Source of the DNA: Opitutaceae bacterium UBA2377 | Lineage (GTDB): Bacteria > Verrucomicrobiota > Verrucomicrobiia > Opitutales > Opitutaceae | Reading direction: 5' to 3' | Assembly (NCBI GenBank): GCA_002344205.1 | Contig: DDSZ01000039.1 | Location: 101,143 to 165,142, forward strand | DNA: 64,000 nucleotides | Shown: positions 1-8,590 of the stretch, piece by piece | How the letters are laid out: each line of letters starts with the position of its first letter | Numbering within the stretch: the first letter of the stretch is position 1 | Translations under genes and position numbers: made by a program | Notes under the pieces: generated by a model | What the model saw: only the letters and a program-made list of their open reading frames with translations | Databases searched by the model: none | What the model was told of the DNA's origin: nothing

Positions 1-200
1 CCGGAGGGTCCGATGAAGGCAGTGACCTGCTGCTCGGGGATGTCGAGCGAAAGCCCGTGCAGGACCTTGGCGGCACCGTAGTAGAAACTGAAATCCTTGA
101 TCTGGATGTAGGCGGGATTGAGCGCCGGAGCGCCGGCGGATGCGGTGGTGTTCTGGGTCATGGTCGGGCGGGAGGTGGACGGCAGCGTGGCGGTGCTCAT
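1..200 (-). CDS. pstB: Phosphate ABC transporter ATP-binding protein PstB (partial, N-terminus)
   Basis: Only the first 66 codons are present; the rest lies left of the window. The reading begins with a Ser/Thr/Ala/Pro-rich leader of about 30 residues, then [20 protein letters not shown] and a stretch ending FIGPSG, the start of the Walker A loop. This is the usual N-terminus of PstB, the cytoplasmic ATPase that powers the Pst phosphate importer. It starts 9 nt after the pstA stop and closes the row pstS-pstC-pstA-pstB. A second in-frame ATG 13 codons in (PTMTQNT) could be the true start. Family assignment is firm because of the pstA-pstC context. Confidence 0.88.
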   Translation of the reverse strand, partial: MSTATLPSTSRPTMTQNTTASAGAPALNPAYIQIKDFSFYYGAAKVLHGLSLDIPEQQVTAFIGPS

Positions 201-209
201 GGTGGTCGC

Positions 210-1904
210 TCAGAAGGTGGATGTCTTGTATTTTTTGCGCAGGTGATTGCGGATGAGAATCGCCCCGAGATTGAGGCACACCACGAGCAGGATCAGCAGG
301 AAGGTGGTGGCGAACACCATGGGCTTGGCCGCCTCGGAATCGGGCGACTGAAAGCCGAGGTCGTAGATGTGGAAGCCGAGGTGCATGAACTTCCGCTCGA
401 GATGGATGAACGGATAGATGGAGTCCAATGGCAGTGTGGGGGCGAGCTTCACGACGCCGACCAGCATGAGCGGGGCCACCTCGCCGGCACCACGGGCCAT
501 CGCCAGGATGAGGCCGGTGAGAATGCCAGGCAACGAGGCCGGGAGGACGATGCGCTGGATCGTCTGCCACTTGGAAGCGCCGCAGGCCAGCGACCCCTCG
601 CGGGTGCCGCGGGAAACCGCGCTCAGCGATTCCTCGGTGGCGACGATGACCACCGGCACGGTCATCAGCGCAAGGGTCAGGGCCGCCCAAAGCACGCCTC
701 CCGTGCCGAAGGTGGGCGTGGGCAGCGACAGGCTGTAGAACAACTGGTCGATGGTGCCGCCCACGACATAGACAAAGAAACCGAGGCCGAAAACGCCGAA
801 GACGATGGAGGGCACACCGGCGAGGTTGTTCACGGCAATGCGCACGGCCCGGACGAAGGGGCCCTGCTTGGCGTATTCGCGCAGGTAGATCGCGGCGAGC
901 ACGCCGAAGGGCGTAACGGCCACGCTCATCAGCAGCGTCATCACAAAGGTGCCGAAAATCGCGGGGAAAATGCCGCCCTCGGTGTTGGCCTCGCGCGGCT
1001 CGTCGGAAAGGAATTTCCAGAAACGGTGGGCGAAAATGCCGGCCTTGTTGAGGACGGTCAGTTGGTTGGGACGATAGTAGTCGATGAGGTCGCCGGTCGG
1101 CAGCGTGCGCTCGGCGCCATCCATGGTCGTATAGGCAATCCGGTTGACCGACTGGAGGCCGCGCAGCTCGCGGGCCTTGGCCGCCAATTTTTCGTAGCGG
1201 GCCTGCAAGTCCGCCACGGCGGCGTCAAAATCAGCCAGACGGCGCTGGTCCGCGGGCGACACCAAGGGGCCCTTGTTCTCGAGCGCACGGCGCTCCAGGC
1301 GGATTTTCTCCAACTGGCGGTTGATGGCGCCGATTTCGTCGCGCTCAATCCGGCGAATGGCCGCGCGCCGGTCGTTGCTTTCGCGCACCAGTCCGGCCAA
1401 GGTGCGATCAAACGCGGTTGCGGCGGCCGGCAGCACCGTGCCATCGGCCAGCCGCAGCTCCTTCGGTCGGAAGATGGCGTTGCCGTATTCGAGCCGCTCC
1501 GCAACGATGACATCAGCCGGGCGGCTCTCACCCGCGATCTCGGCATGATCAATGAACTTGTAGCCGAAGCCGTAGATGTCCTTGTTGCCGACGAAAAGCT
1601 GGTATTCGCGCTGCGGCGGTTCATCGCCGGCATCGGCATCGGCACGGACCTGCACTGCCTTTATCTGGCTCTTGACGATCTCGCCGCCGAACACCGGGGC
1701 ATTGTTCAGGCCGGCAGTGCTGCCGGGCCGGAGTTCGAGCTGCACCACAGGCTTCGGCCAGAAGACCTCCAAACCGTTCCACAGGATCATGCCCAGCAGG
1801 AACACGATCATGGTCAGGCCCACGCCCAGGCCCATGGAGGTCACCCACACCCAGCTTTCGCCGGCCGGCTTCACGTCACTGGAAAGAAAGTCGCGCTTTG
1901 GCAT
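210..1904 (-). CDS. pstA: Phosphate ABC transporter permease PstA (long form)
   Basis: Inner-membrane channel subunit of the high-affinity phosphate importer, 564 aa. One membrane segment near residues 20-45 (TMIVFLLGMILW) is followed by a soluble region of about 240 residues with a charged, coiled-coil-like part. The C-terminal half holds the permease core: GGIFPAIFGTFVMTLLMSV, IAVNNLAGVPSIVFGVFGLG, and an EAA-type loop EGSLACGASKWQTIQRIVLP. Classical PstA is about 290 aa, so this is the long type also known from Vibrio and Pseudomonas, with an inserted, probably periplasmic, domain. It sits 16 nt after pstC and 9 nt before pstB, in one transcription unit. ATG start at 1904. Confidence 0.93.
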   Translation of the reverse strand: MPKRDFLSSDVKPAGESWVWVTSMGLGVGLTMIVFLLGMILWNGLEVFWPKPVVQLELRPGSTAGLNNAPVFGGEIVKSQIKAVQVRADADAGDEPPQREYQLFVGNKDIYGFGYKFIDHAEIAGESRPADVIVAERLEYGNAIFRPKELRLADGTVLPAAATAFDRTLAGLVRESNDRRAAIRRIERDEIGAINRQLEKIRLERRALENKGPLVSPADQRRLADFDAAVADLQARYEKLAAKARELRGLQSVNRIAYTTMDGAERTLPTGDLIDYYRPNQLTVLNKAGIFAHRFWKFLSDEPREANTEGGIFPAIFGTFVMTLLMSVAVTPFGVLAAIYLREYAKQGPFVRAVRIAVNNLAGVPSIVFGVFGLGFFVYVVGGTIDQLFYSLSLPTPTFGTGGVLWAALTLALMTVPVVIVATEESLSAVSRGTREGSLACGASKWQTIQRIVLPASLPGILTGLILAMARGAGEVAPLMLVGVVKLAPTLPLDSIYPFIHLERKFMHLGFHIYDLGFQSPDSEAAKPMVFATTFLLILLVVCLNLGAILIRNHLRKKYKTSTF

Positions 1905-1920
1905 CGGAGGGGGATGAAGG

Positions 1921-4209
1921 TTATTCCACGGTCTTGTAGCGGTCGCGCAGGCGCTGGCGCAGCACCTCGGCGACGGTGTTCACCATGAAGGTCATGACGA
2001 ACAGCACCATCGCGCCGAGAAAGAGCGTGCGGTAGAGCGTGCCATGGTGGGGCGCCTCGGGCAGCTCGACCGCGATGTTGGCCGAGAGCGTGCGCATGCC
2101 GGAGAAAATGTTCCACTCCATGATCGGCGTATTGCCCGTGGCCATCACGACGATCATGGTTTCGCCCACGGCGCGGCCGAGGCCGATCATGAGCGCGGAG
2201 AAGATGCCGGCGGAAGCGGTGGGCAGCACGATGCGGAAGGCGGTCTGCCAACGGCTGGCCCCGAGGGCGAGCGAACCGGAGCGCAGGGACTGCGGCACAT
2301 TGGAGAGGGCGTCCTCCGCAATGGTGAAGATGATCGGGATGACGGCGAAACCCATCATGAAGCCGACCACGAGCGAATTGCGCTGCTCAAAGGGCGTGCC
2401 GGTGACCGTCGGCCACCACAGCCGGAAGTCGGCCACCCGCAGTCCGCTCGTGGGGTCGGTGACCACAAAAAGCAGTCGTTCCAAGGACGGTCCCAGATGC
2501 CAGGCGGCGTAGCCCGCGGCGAACATCATCGGGAGAAACACCACGAACTCCCAGCCGGGCGCGATGGCGAGCCGCGCCCGGGGCGGCAGTTTCGTCCAAG
2601 CCCAGCCGAAGATCAAGGCGGTGAGCGGCACGAGGGTGACGATGAGCATCACGGATGGCACGCGGGTTTCCAGGATCGGCGCCAGCCAGAGCGCCGCGAG
2701 GAAGCCGAGGACCACCGAGGGCAGCGAGGCCATGATCTCCATCGTGGGCTTCACAATGGTCTTCACCTCGGGCTTCAGAAACTGCGAGGTGTAGATGGCG
2801 GCGAGCAGGGCGATCGGCACCGCGAAGAGCAACGCGTAGAAGGTGCCCTTGAGCGAACCGATGATGAGCGGCACCAGCGAGAGCTTGGGCTCGAAGTCGT
2901 CGGAGCCGCCGGTGGACTGCCAGTCGTATTTCGGTCCCGGCGAGCCTTCATACCAGAGTTTCCCGAAGAAGGCGCGGAAGCTCGACTCGGGATGCGGATC
3001 GTTGAGCCGGAAAAAATGCAGCTTCGATTGGTCATCCAGGAAGACCATGCGGTCGTATTTGCCGCCGATGATCGCCTGCCGGACCGAAAAATCCAGGTCC
3101 TGCTGCCAGCGCACGGTTTCGGTCGTGGAGAAAATCAGCCGCGCGTGCCGTTCCGTGCCGAGGAGAAAGGCCTTGTTGCGGACGCTTGCCGCGAAGACAT
3201 CCGTGGCCCCCGGCTGGGCATCGAAACGCTTGGTCTCGCCAAACTGCCGCGACCCCACGGCCGGGTCGCGAAACAGGCTGTAGCCCTTCGTCTCACCGTT
3301 CATTCCCACCGCCACGAAGGTGACATCGCCAAAGACATAGTTCAGCAAATTGATCCGGGCGTCCGGCAGGTGGGCGAAGGGTTTGAGCCGCTGGCGCACG
3401 TAAAACTCGCCGCCATCAAGAAAGAGATAGATCAGCTCGCCTTCGGTCGTTGCGATCAGGACCGAATCCGCCTGCGCCGCCACGAGGAATTTGTCGATGG
3501 TGCCGGTAACGAGTCCGGTCAGGTCGTAGGTGCGGTCCACCGTGGTGCGGCCGCCCCCCATCAATGTCCGGCGCTGGGTGAGCGTCACGGCATGCAGTTC
3601 CATGCGGCCGTCCACAATCTGCTTGGCGATGGCGAGCTTGCGGGCGCCGGCGTCGGCATAGCCGATCATCGCCACGGGCACGCCGGGGCGGCCGATGGCC
3701 AGCAGGTCGCCGGCCTTGAGCTCCGCCTCGATGGTGCGCGCATTGCCGGCACCATAGGCCGGCTTGTATAGGATATCCACCAGGGCAAACTGGCCGTCCT
3801 GCGTGCCAACCGTCAGGCGCTGGGCCAGTTGGTTGTATTCGACCGCGCCGACCCCATGCTCGGCGGCGAAGGGCAACTGCTTCGTGATGGCACCGCGATC
3901 ACCGACCACATCAATGAAGACGAGGTCCCCATCGGCCTGCATCGCGAAGGGCAACTCCGACCATTCGTCGATGCCGAGCCGAACGTAGTCGGCGGGCTCC
4001 AGTTGGATCGCTTTCAGCTCCTCGGCCTGGGCGCCGCGAAACAGCGGCAAAATCTGCACCAGGATGAAAATAAATATGCCGAAAACCGCCACGATCACGG
4101 AGAGGCCGCCGATCTTGATGAACTGGTTCATGAACCGGTCCATCAGCAAGGTCGCCTTGCCCACTTGAAAGCGGGCCGGGACGGGAGGTGGCGTGGGCTT
4201 GGCAGGCAT
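1921..4209 (-). CDS. pstC: Phosphate ABC transporter permease PstC (long form)
   Basis: Partner channel subunit to PstA, 762 aa from the ATG at 4209; a TTG three codons upstream is the alternative. A membrane segment (GGLSVIVAVFGIFIFILVQI, about residues 35-55) precedes a roughly 350-residue hydrophilic region whose repeated short beta-like blocks suggest a periplasmic propeller-type fold (inference). The permease core follows from about residue 430: PLIIGSLKGTFYALLFAVPI, EIMASLPSVVLGFLAALWL, and the EAA loop GSLALGASRWQTAFRIVLPT. Ordinary PstC is about 320 aa. It lies downstream of pstS but is separated from it by a terminator-like hairpin, so it is probably expressed at a lower level than pstS. 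Confidence 0.93.
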   Translation of the reverse strand: MPAKPTPPPVPARFQVGKATLLMDRFMNQFIKIGGLSVIVAVFGIFIFILVQILPLFRGAQAEELKAIQLEPADYVRLGIDEWSELPFAMQADGDLVFIDVVGDRGAITKQLPFAAEHGVGAVEYNQLAQRLTVGTQDGQFALVDILYKPAYGAGNARTIEAELKAGDLLAIGRPGVPVAMIGYADAGARKLAIAKQIVDGRMELHAVTLTQRRTLMGGGRTTVDRTYDLTGLVTGTIDKFLVAAQADSVLIATTEGELIYLFLDGGEFYVRQRLKPFAHLPDARINLLNYVFGDVTFVAVGMNGETKGYSLFRDPAVGSRQFGETKRFDAQPGATDVFAASVRNKAFLLGTERHARLIFSTTETVRWQQDLDFSVRQAIIGGKYDRMVFLDDQSKLHFFRLNDPHPESSFRAFFGKLWYEGSPGPKYDWQSTGGSDDFEPKLSLVPLIIGSLKGTFYALLFAVPIALLAAIYTSQFLKPEVKTIVKPTMEIMASLPSVVLGFLAALWLAPILETRVPSVMLIVTLVPLTALIFGWAWTKLPPRARLAIAPGWEFVVFLPMMFAAGYAAWHLGPSLERLLFVVTDPTSGLRVADFRLWWPTVTGTPFEQRNSLVVGFMMGFAVIPIIFTIAEDALSNVPQSLRSGSLALGASRWQTAFRIVLPTASAGIFSALMIGLGRAVGETMIVVMATGNTPIMEWNIFSGMRTLSANIAVELPEAPHHGTLYRTLFLGAMVLFVMTFMVNTVAEVLRQRLRDRYKTVE

Positions 4210-4299
4210 GGACGGCAATACGGGAAAACCGGTGAGATTCGGGCCGATTAGAGGCCCCGGTCCTGCGGCGACAACCGCCCCAGGTTACAATTTCGTCAC

Positions 4300-4334
4300 A
4301 AAAAGGGCGGGACGAAGGGAACTCGTCCCGCCCT
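4300..4334 (-). terminator. Hairpin plus T-run between pstS and pstC
   Basis: A perfect 12-bp stem, AGGGCGGGACGA (4304-4315) against TCGTCCCGCCCT (4323-4334), has a 7-nt loop and is followed on the minus strand by a run of five T (4299 is not part of it; the T-run is 4300-4303 plus the last stem base). This is the classic form of an intrinsic terminator. It lies 40 nt after the pstS stop, so most transcripts from the porin/pstS promoter would end here and only a fraction would continue into pstC-pstA-pstB. A smaller 7-bp hairpin (4343-4349 with 4356-4362) lies between the pstS stop and this one. Confidence 0.75.
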
Positions 4335-4373
4335 AGGCTAAAATGGCGGCAGAAACCGCCATGAATGAGGATC

Positions 4374-5333
4374 TTAGAGGCTGGCTTTGACTTCTTCGCA
4401 AAGCTCGGCCGGCATCGGGAAGTAGCCATCCTTGGCGACAACTTCCTGACCTGCCTTGGAGAGGACGAAGAAGAGAAACTCCTTGGTCAGCTTGTCCATC
4501 GGCTTCTTCGGATCCTTGTTGATGTAGATGTAGAGGAAGCGGGCGAGCGGGTAGTCGCCGCTGAGGCAGTTCTCAGGGTTGGGCTCGAAGGCCTTGCCGC
4601 CCGGCTTGGAAGCGAGGGCGATGGCATTCACACCGGAGGTCTTGTAGCCGATGCCCGAGTAACCCATCGCGTAGATATCGGATGCCACGCCCTGCACCAC
4701 GGCCGAGGAGCCCGGCTGCTCTTTCACGCGGGTGCTGTAGTCGCCGCCGCCAAGCGCCACGTCTTTGAAAAAGCCGTAGGTGCCGGAAGCGGAATTGCGG
4801 CCGAAGAGCGAGATCGGGCGGTTGGCGAAATCACCGGTCAGACCGGCCTGACCCCAAGTCGTAATCGGCGTGCCGCCCATGCGGTTGGTGCTCGAGAAGA
4901 TGCCGTCAACCTGCTGCAGCGACAGGCTCTTCAGCGGGCTGTCCTTGTGGACATAAACCGCCAAGGCGTCGATGGAGACTTTGATCTCGGTGGGCTTGTA
5001 GCCGTATTTCTTTTCGAAAGCGTCGATCTCGGAGCCCTTCATGGCGCGGCTCATGGGCCCAAGTTGGGCGGTGCCCTCGATCAAGGCGACAGGCGCGGTG
5101 GAAGAACCCTTGCCCTCGATCTGGATGTTGACGTTCGGGTAGATGGCGCGGAAGCCCTCGGCCCAGAGGGTCATGAGGTTGTTCAGCGTGTCGGAGCCGA
5201 TGGAGTTGAGGTTGCCGGAGACGCCGGAGACGGGCTGGTAGGCCTTGAGCTTGGGATCGACCTGGATCTGCGCGAAGGCCGCCGAGGCCGAGACGAGCGC
5301 GGCCGCAAGGCCGGTGAGGATTAGTTTCTTCAT
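4374..5333 (-). CDS. pstS: Periplasmic phosphate-binding protein PstS
   Basis: Solute-binding protein that captures phosphate for PstCAB, 319 aa. It has a clear signal peptide (MKKLILTGLAAALVSASAAF, cleavage near AFA-Q). Phosphate-site segments typical of PstS are visible: SIGSDTLNNLM, GKGSSTAPVALIEG with LGPMSRAMK, and GRNSASGTYGFFKD. It follows the porin gene by 44 nt with no terminator between them, so both probably share the promoter upstream of the porin. A strong hairpin follows the stop. ATG start; no good Shine-Dalgarno sequence is seen. Confidence 0.94.
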   Translation of the reverse strand: MKKLILTGLAAALVSASAAFAQIQVDPKLKAYQPVSGVSGNLNSIGSDTLNNLMTLWAEGFRAIYPNVNIQIEGKGSSTAPVALIEGTAQLGPMSRAMKGSEIDAFEKKYGYKPTEIKVSIDALAVYVHKDSPLKSLSLQQVDGIFSSTNRMGGTPITTWGQAGLTGDFANRPISLFGRNSASGTYGFFKDVALGGGDYSTRVKEQPGSSAVVQGVASDIYAMGYSGIGYKTSGVNAIALASKPGGKAFEPNPENCLSGDYPLARFLYIYINKDPKKPMDKLTKEFLFFVLSKAGQEVVAKDGYFPMPAELCEEVKASL

Positions 5334-5377
5334 GATGTTGTTATACTGCGTGGTTTTGGGATGAGAAGTTTGGGAAT

Positions 5378-6610
5378 TTAGAACTGGAGCTGCATCTGGG
5401 AGCGGAGGCCCAGCACCTTGGCCTCGGCGAAGCCACCGGCGAGGGTGTCCTCGGATTTGCCATAGACGATACCGGCCTGGAGCTTGAGGTCGTTGCCCAT
5501 GATGAACCAGGTGGCGCCGCCATACATCTCGGTGAGCTTGTTGTGCGTGCCGCCGCCCGGAGCCGAGCGAATGCCGTCGGAGACATTCACGCCGCGGCCG
5601 TCAGAATCGACGTAGCTGTAGCGGAAGGCAAGTTCCACGGCCTTGGAGAGCTTGTAGCTCGGTTGGATCCAGAAGGCGGTGGGCTTGGAGTCCACCGTGG
5701 CGGAAGCCCCGCGCTCGACATCGGCACCCATGAACTCGGCCGCGAGGTTGAAATCGCCGGAGGTGATGTCGGCGTAGATCGTGTAAACCGTCATGTCCCA
5801 GCCGGTGCCGGGGTTCTTGCCGCCCTGGTCGGGCAGCACGCCGAGGCCGCCGCCGATCACGAATTTGCCGTCCTTGTTGAACTTGCCGTTGTAACCGCCG
5901 TTGGCCCAGAAGGCGGGCGAGTTGTTGCCACCGTTGCCGGCGCCGGAGGCGACGCTGAAGTTGAGCGCGCGCTCGGGGTTGGTGATGGCAGCTCCGTAGA
6001 AGAAATTGCCTTCCTTGCCGTCCAGGAACACGCCCACACGGTGGGCGCCGGCGCCGAGGCGGCGACCGTTGTTCTCCTCGACGAAGAAGCGGGTGGCGGC
6101 GGAGCGCTCGATGGACTTGAGGCTGGCGCCGGAGGTGCGCTCCTCGTAGCCGAGGTTCACCTTGCGCAGGCCGACGTCCACCGAGATGTCGCCGTCCTTC
6201 CACTGCACGAGGGCGGCATCAAAGCCGTCGCGCGCGAAGTCGTAGGTCATGTTGGCGCTCCACTTCGGACCGAGGCTGGCGCGGGCGCCAAAATAAATGC
6301 GGCGGAGGAAAAAGTGATTGGTGGTGGCCGGGTCGTTGGCCGTGTTGGCGATGTCGGTGCTCAAGCCGGCATATTGGATCTGCAGACGGCCGCCGACGGA
6401 CAAGCGGGTCACGGGCCTGGCGCCGGGAACGGCGACGACGGGTATGGCCTTCTTCGCCTCGGCGAGGATTTCTTTGGCCTCATCGCTGGAGATAACGCCT
6501 TTTTTCACGAGGGCATCGATGATCGCCTTGCTTTCCTGGGCGACCGCCGGAGCGGCTAGCAGCACGGCGCCGCCGAGCAGCGCGAGCCATTTGGTTTTGT
6601 TGAAGAACAT
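5378..6610 (-). CDS. Phosphate-selective porin O/P family outer-membrane protein
   Basis: Outer-membrane beta-barrel of 410 aa, like OprP/OprO. A signal peptide (MFFNKTKWLALLGGAVLLAA, cleavage after AVA) is followed by a short periplasmic helical region (residues 30-60, ALVKKGVISSDEAKEILAEA) that is common in this porin family. The rest is Gly- and aromatic-rich barrel sequence such as RIYFGARASLGPKWSANMTY, and the chain ends in a terminal Phe (LQF), the usual outer-membrane assembly signal. I chose the ATG at 6610 because the signal peptide starts there; an upstream TTG at 6700 would add 30 unsuitable residues and overlap the promoter. First gene of the phosphate-uptake block. Confidence 0.88.
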   Translation of the reverse strand: MFFNKTKWLALLGGAVLLAAPAVAQESKAIIDALVKKGVISSDEAKEILAEAKKAIPVVAVPGARPVTRLSVGGRLQIQYAGLSTDIANTANDPATTNHFFLRRIYFGARASLGPKWSANMTYDFARDGFDAALVQWKDGDISVDVGLRKVNLGYEERTSGASLKSIERSAATRFFVEENNGRRLGAGAHRVGVFLDGKEGNFFYGAAITNPERALNFSVASGAGNGGNNSPAFWANGGYNGKFNKDGKFVIGGGLGVLPDQGGKNPGTGWDMTVYTIYADITSGDFNLAAEFMGADVERGASATVDSKPTAFWIQPSYKLSKAVELAFRYSYVDSDGRGVNVSDGIRSAPGGGTHNKLTEMYGGATWFIMGNDLKLQAGIVYGKSEDTLAGGFAEAKVLGLRSQMQLQF

Positions 6611-6647
6611 GGGATGTGTTTTGGTTGCTGGTTTCAGTAGCAGCACC

Positions 6648-6690
6648 TTTATGCACCCCGATTGTGACGGTTTCGTGTCGGCTCCGTCAC
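6648..6690 (-). promoter_or_regulatory. Putative Pho box and -10 element upstream of the porin-pst block
   Basis: On the minus strand three five-base cores repeat at exactly 11-bp steps: GTGAC (6690-6686), GACAC (6679-6675) and GTCAC (6668-6664). Two 11-mers, CCGACACGAAA and CCGTCACAATC, resemble the known PhoB-box half-site CTGTCATAAAT. Ten bases after the last core lies CATAAA (6653-6648), a possible -10 hexamer. The ATG of the porin gene begins 37 nt further on. The outer part also forms a perfect 9-bp inverted repeat, TTGTGACGG/CCGTCACAA (6662-6692). The same layout recurs at 13316-13358. Assignment to PhoB is inference. Confidence 0.6.
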
Positions 6691-6745
6691 AAAGCCGCAA
6701 AGACCGCTCTCCCCTGCGGAAATTTTCCGCCCGCGTGCCGGCCGG

Positions 6746-8512
6746 TCAGCGTTTGCGATGCTCGACCAAGGCGAGCATCAGGTCGTTTTTGGAGAGGCTG
6801 CCCGCCAGACGGCCGTCGGCCGTCACCACCGGAAGCCGCTGCAAACCTTCATGCGCGAGGAACTTGCCCAAGGCATCGCTCAGGGCTTCCGCCGGTGTCA
6901 CGCGCGGAAAGTCATCCCGCACGATGTCGCCGGCCAGCACCAGTTCGGCGAGCCCGGGATCGGCCAGGTAAGGCTTGATGTCGTGCAGGGCCACGGCCCC
7001 GAGAAACGCGCCGTCCGCATTGACCACGTAGAGATTGTTGACGCGGACCGACAGGAACCGCTGGGCGATCTCCGCAAAACGCGCCGTCGGCGCCACCGTC
7101 GGGGGATCGGCCTTCACCAAGTCCGCCACCCGCTCAGCCTTGGCGGTCTCGGTCGTGACATTGGCCGCGTCCTTGCGCTTGAGCACTTCGCTGTAGAGCG
7201 AGCTGCCCTCGATGCCGCGGGCGGTGAAGAACGCCACCACGCTGCACAGCATGAGCGGCAGGATGATGTCGTAGCTCAGCGTCATCTCGAAAAGCATGAT
7301 GACCGCCATCACCGGCGCCCGGCTCGCCGCGGAGAGAAAAGCACCCATGCCCACGAGCGCGAAAGCGCCCGGGCTCGGCGCCGCGGGCCACAAGGTCTGC
7401 ACCGCGGTCCCGAACAGCGAGCCCACCGCGGCGCCCATGAAAAGCGTCGGCGTGAACACCCCGCCCGGCGCGCCCGAACCCACCGAGCAGGCCGTGGCGA
7501 GCCACTTGCAGCAGAGCACGCCGAGGAGGATCATCCACGCCATTTGCCCGTGCAGGATGTCCATGATGACCGAGTAGCCGTTGCCGCAGACCTCGGGCAC
7601 GTTGATCGCGATCACGCCCACCAGCAGGCCGCCGAACGCCAGCCGCCAGATGACCGGCAGCTTCGTCGCGAGAAACATCGCCTCCGCCCGGCGCAGCGAG
7701 CGCAGAAACCACGGGGCCAGCGTGCCGGCGATCAGGCCGAGCACAAGGTAGGGCCCCATCTCCAGCGGGGAACCCAGCGCAAACTTCGGCACGCTGTAGA
7801 GATTGTGCGCGTCGCCGAGCACCATCGTGGTGAGGGCGGCGGTCACCGCGGCGGCGGCCAGCGGCCCGAGGCTCTCCATCGCGATGGTGCCGAGGATGAT
7901 TTCCGCCACGAAGAAAGAACCGGCGATGGGCGCGTTGTAGGCCGAGGCGATGCCGGAGGCGGCGCCGCAGGCCACGAGCAGCCGCAACTGCTGCGTCGAG
8001 AATTTCCGCCAGCGGCCCAGCAGCGAGGCGAGCAGCGCGGAAGTCTGCACCATCGGGCCCTCGCGGCCGACGGAGCCGCCGGACCCGATGGTAAACAGCG
8101 AGGCCACGATCTTCACCAGACTCGTGCGCAACGGCAGGCGGCCGTCGCCGATGGAGATCGCCTCCATGTAGTCGGTCGAGCTCTGCCCCTTGACGATCCG
8201 GCCACCGAAATACAGCACCGCGCCGGCCAGCAGGCCGCCCAGGGCCGGCACGAGCAGGCGGCCCCACCACGGCAACCGGCGGATGGACTCCACGATGCCG
8301 GCGTGGGAATTGGTCAGGAGCAAATGGATGCCCTCCGCGCTGGCCATGAAGAGCAGCGCGCCCAGCGCGCCCATGAAGCCCGCCAACGAAGCCCACATCA
8401 GCGTCACCTGCCACTCGGTGGGCTGAAGTTTCTCCGCCAGCCAAAGCCGCCAGCGCAACAAGCGCAGCAGACGCTCCATCAGGAGCTTGGCGGGATCGGT
8501 CACGACCTTCAT
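6746..8512 (-). CDS. ClC-family chloride channel/antiporter with tandem CBS domains
   Basis: Integral membrane protein of 588 aa. The ClC core occupies about residues 40-440, with the signature GSGGSVGREGP (the Glu is the gating/proton glutamate), GSGAPGGVFTPTLFMG (GxFxP motif) and many hydrophobic helices. Two CBS domains fill the last 120 residues (ADPPTVAPTARFAEIAQRFL; DDFPRVTPAEALSDALGKFL) and would bind adenine nucleotides in the cytoplasm. Whether it is a channel or a Cl-/H+ exchanger cannot be read from sequence alone. It is transcribed alone, toward the porin promoter region. ATG start at 8512. Confidence 0.92.
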   Translation of the reverse strand: MKVVTDPAKLLMERLLRLLRWRLWLAEKLQPTEWQVTLMWASLAGFMGALGALLFMASAEGIHLLLTNSHAGIVESIRRLPWWGRLLVPALGGLLAGAVLYFGGRIVKGQSSTDYMEAISIGDGRLPLRTSLVKIVASLFTIGSGGSVGREGPMVQTSALLASLLGRWRKFSTQQLRLLVACGAASGIASAYNAPIAGSFFVAEIILGTIAMESLGPLAAAAVTAALTTMVLGDAHNLYSVPKFALGSPLEMGPYLVLGLIAGTLAPWFLRSLRRAEAMFLATKLPVIWRLAFGGLLVGVIAINVPEVCGNGYSVIMDILHGQMAWMILLGVLCCKWLATACSVGSGAPGGVFTPTLFMGAAVGSLFGTAVQTLWPAAPSPGAFALVGMGAFLSAASRAPVMAVIMLFEMTLSYDIILPLMLCSVVAFFTARGIEGSSLYSEVLKRKDAANVTTETAKAERVADLVKADPPTVAPTARFAEIAQRFLSVRVNNLYVVNADGAFLGAVALHDIKPYLADPGLAELVLAGDIVRDDFPRVTPAEALSDALGKFLAHEGLQRLPVVTADGRLAGSLSKNDLMLALVEHRKR

Positions 8513-8590
8513 GGCAACGATTTCACCGTAGGGTTGCGGCCGCAGATAACAAGACCGGCGTGCGGCAAACTGGCCCCCGCGATCCGGTTA

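Noticed and set aside
6662..6692. The perfect inverted repeat TTGTGACGG/CCGTCACAA as a dimeric repressor operator
   Set aside because: The 11-bp direct periodicity of three cores and its recurrence at 13316 without inverted symmetry explain the site better. The symmetry follows from GTGAC being the reverse of GTCAC.
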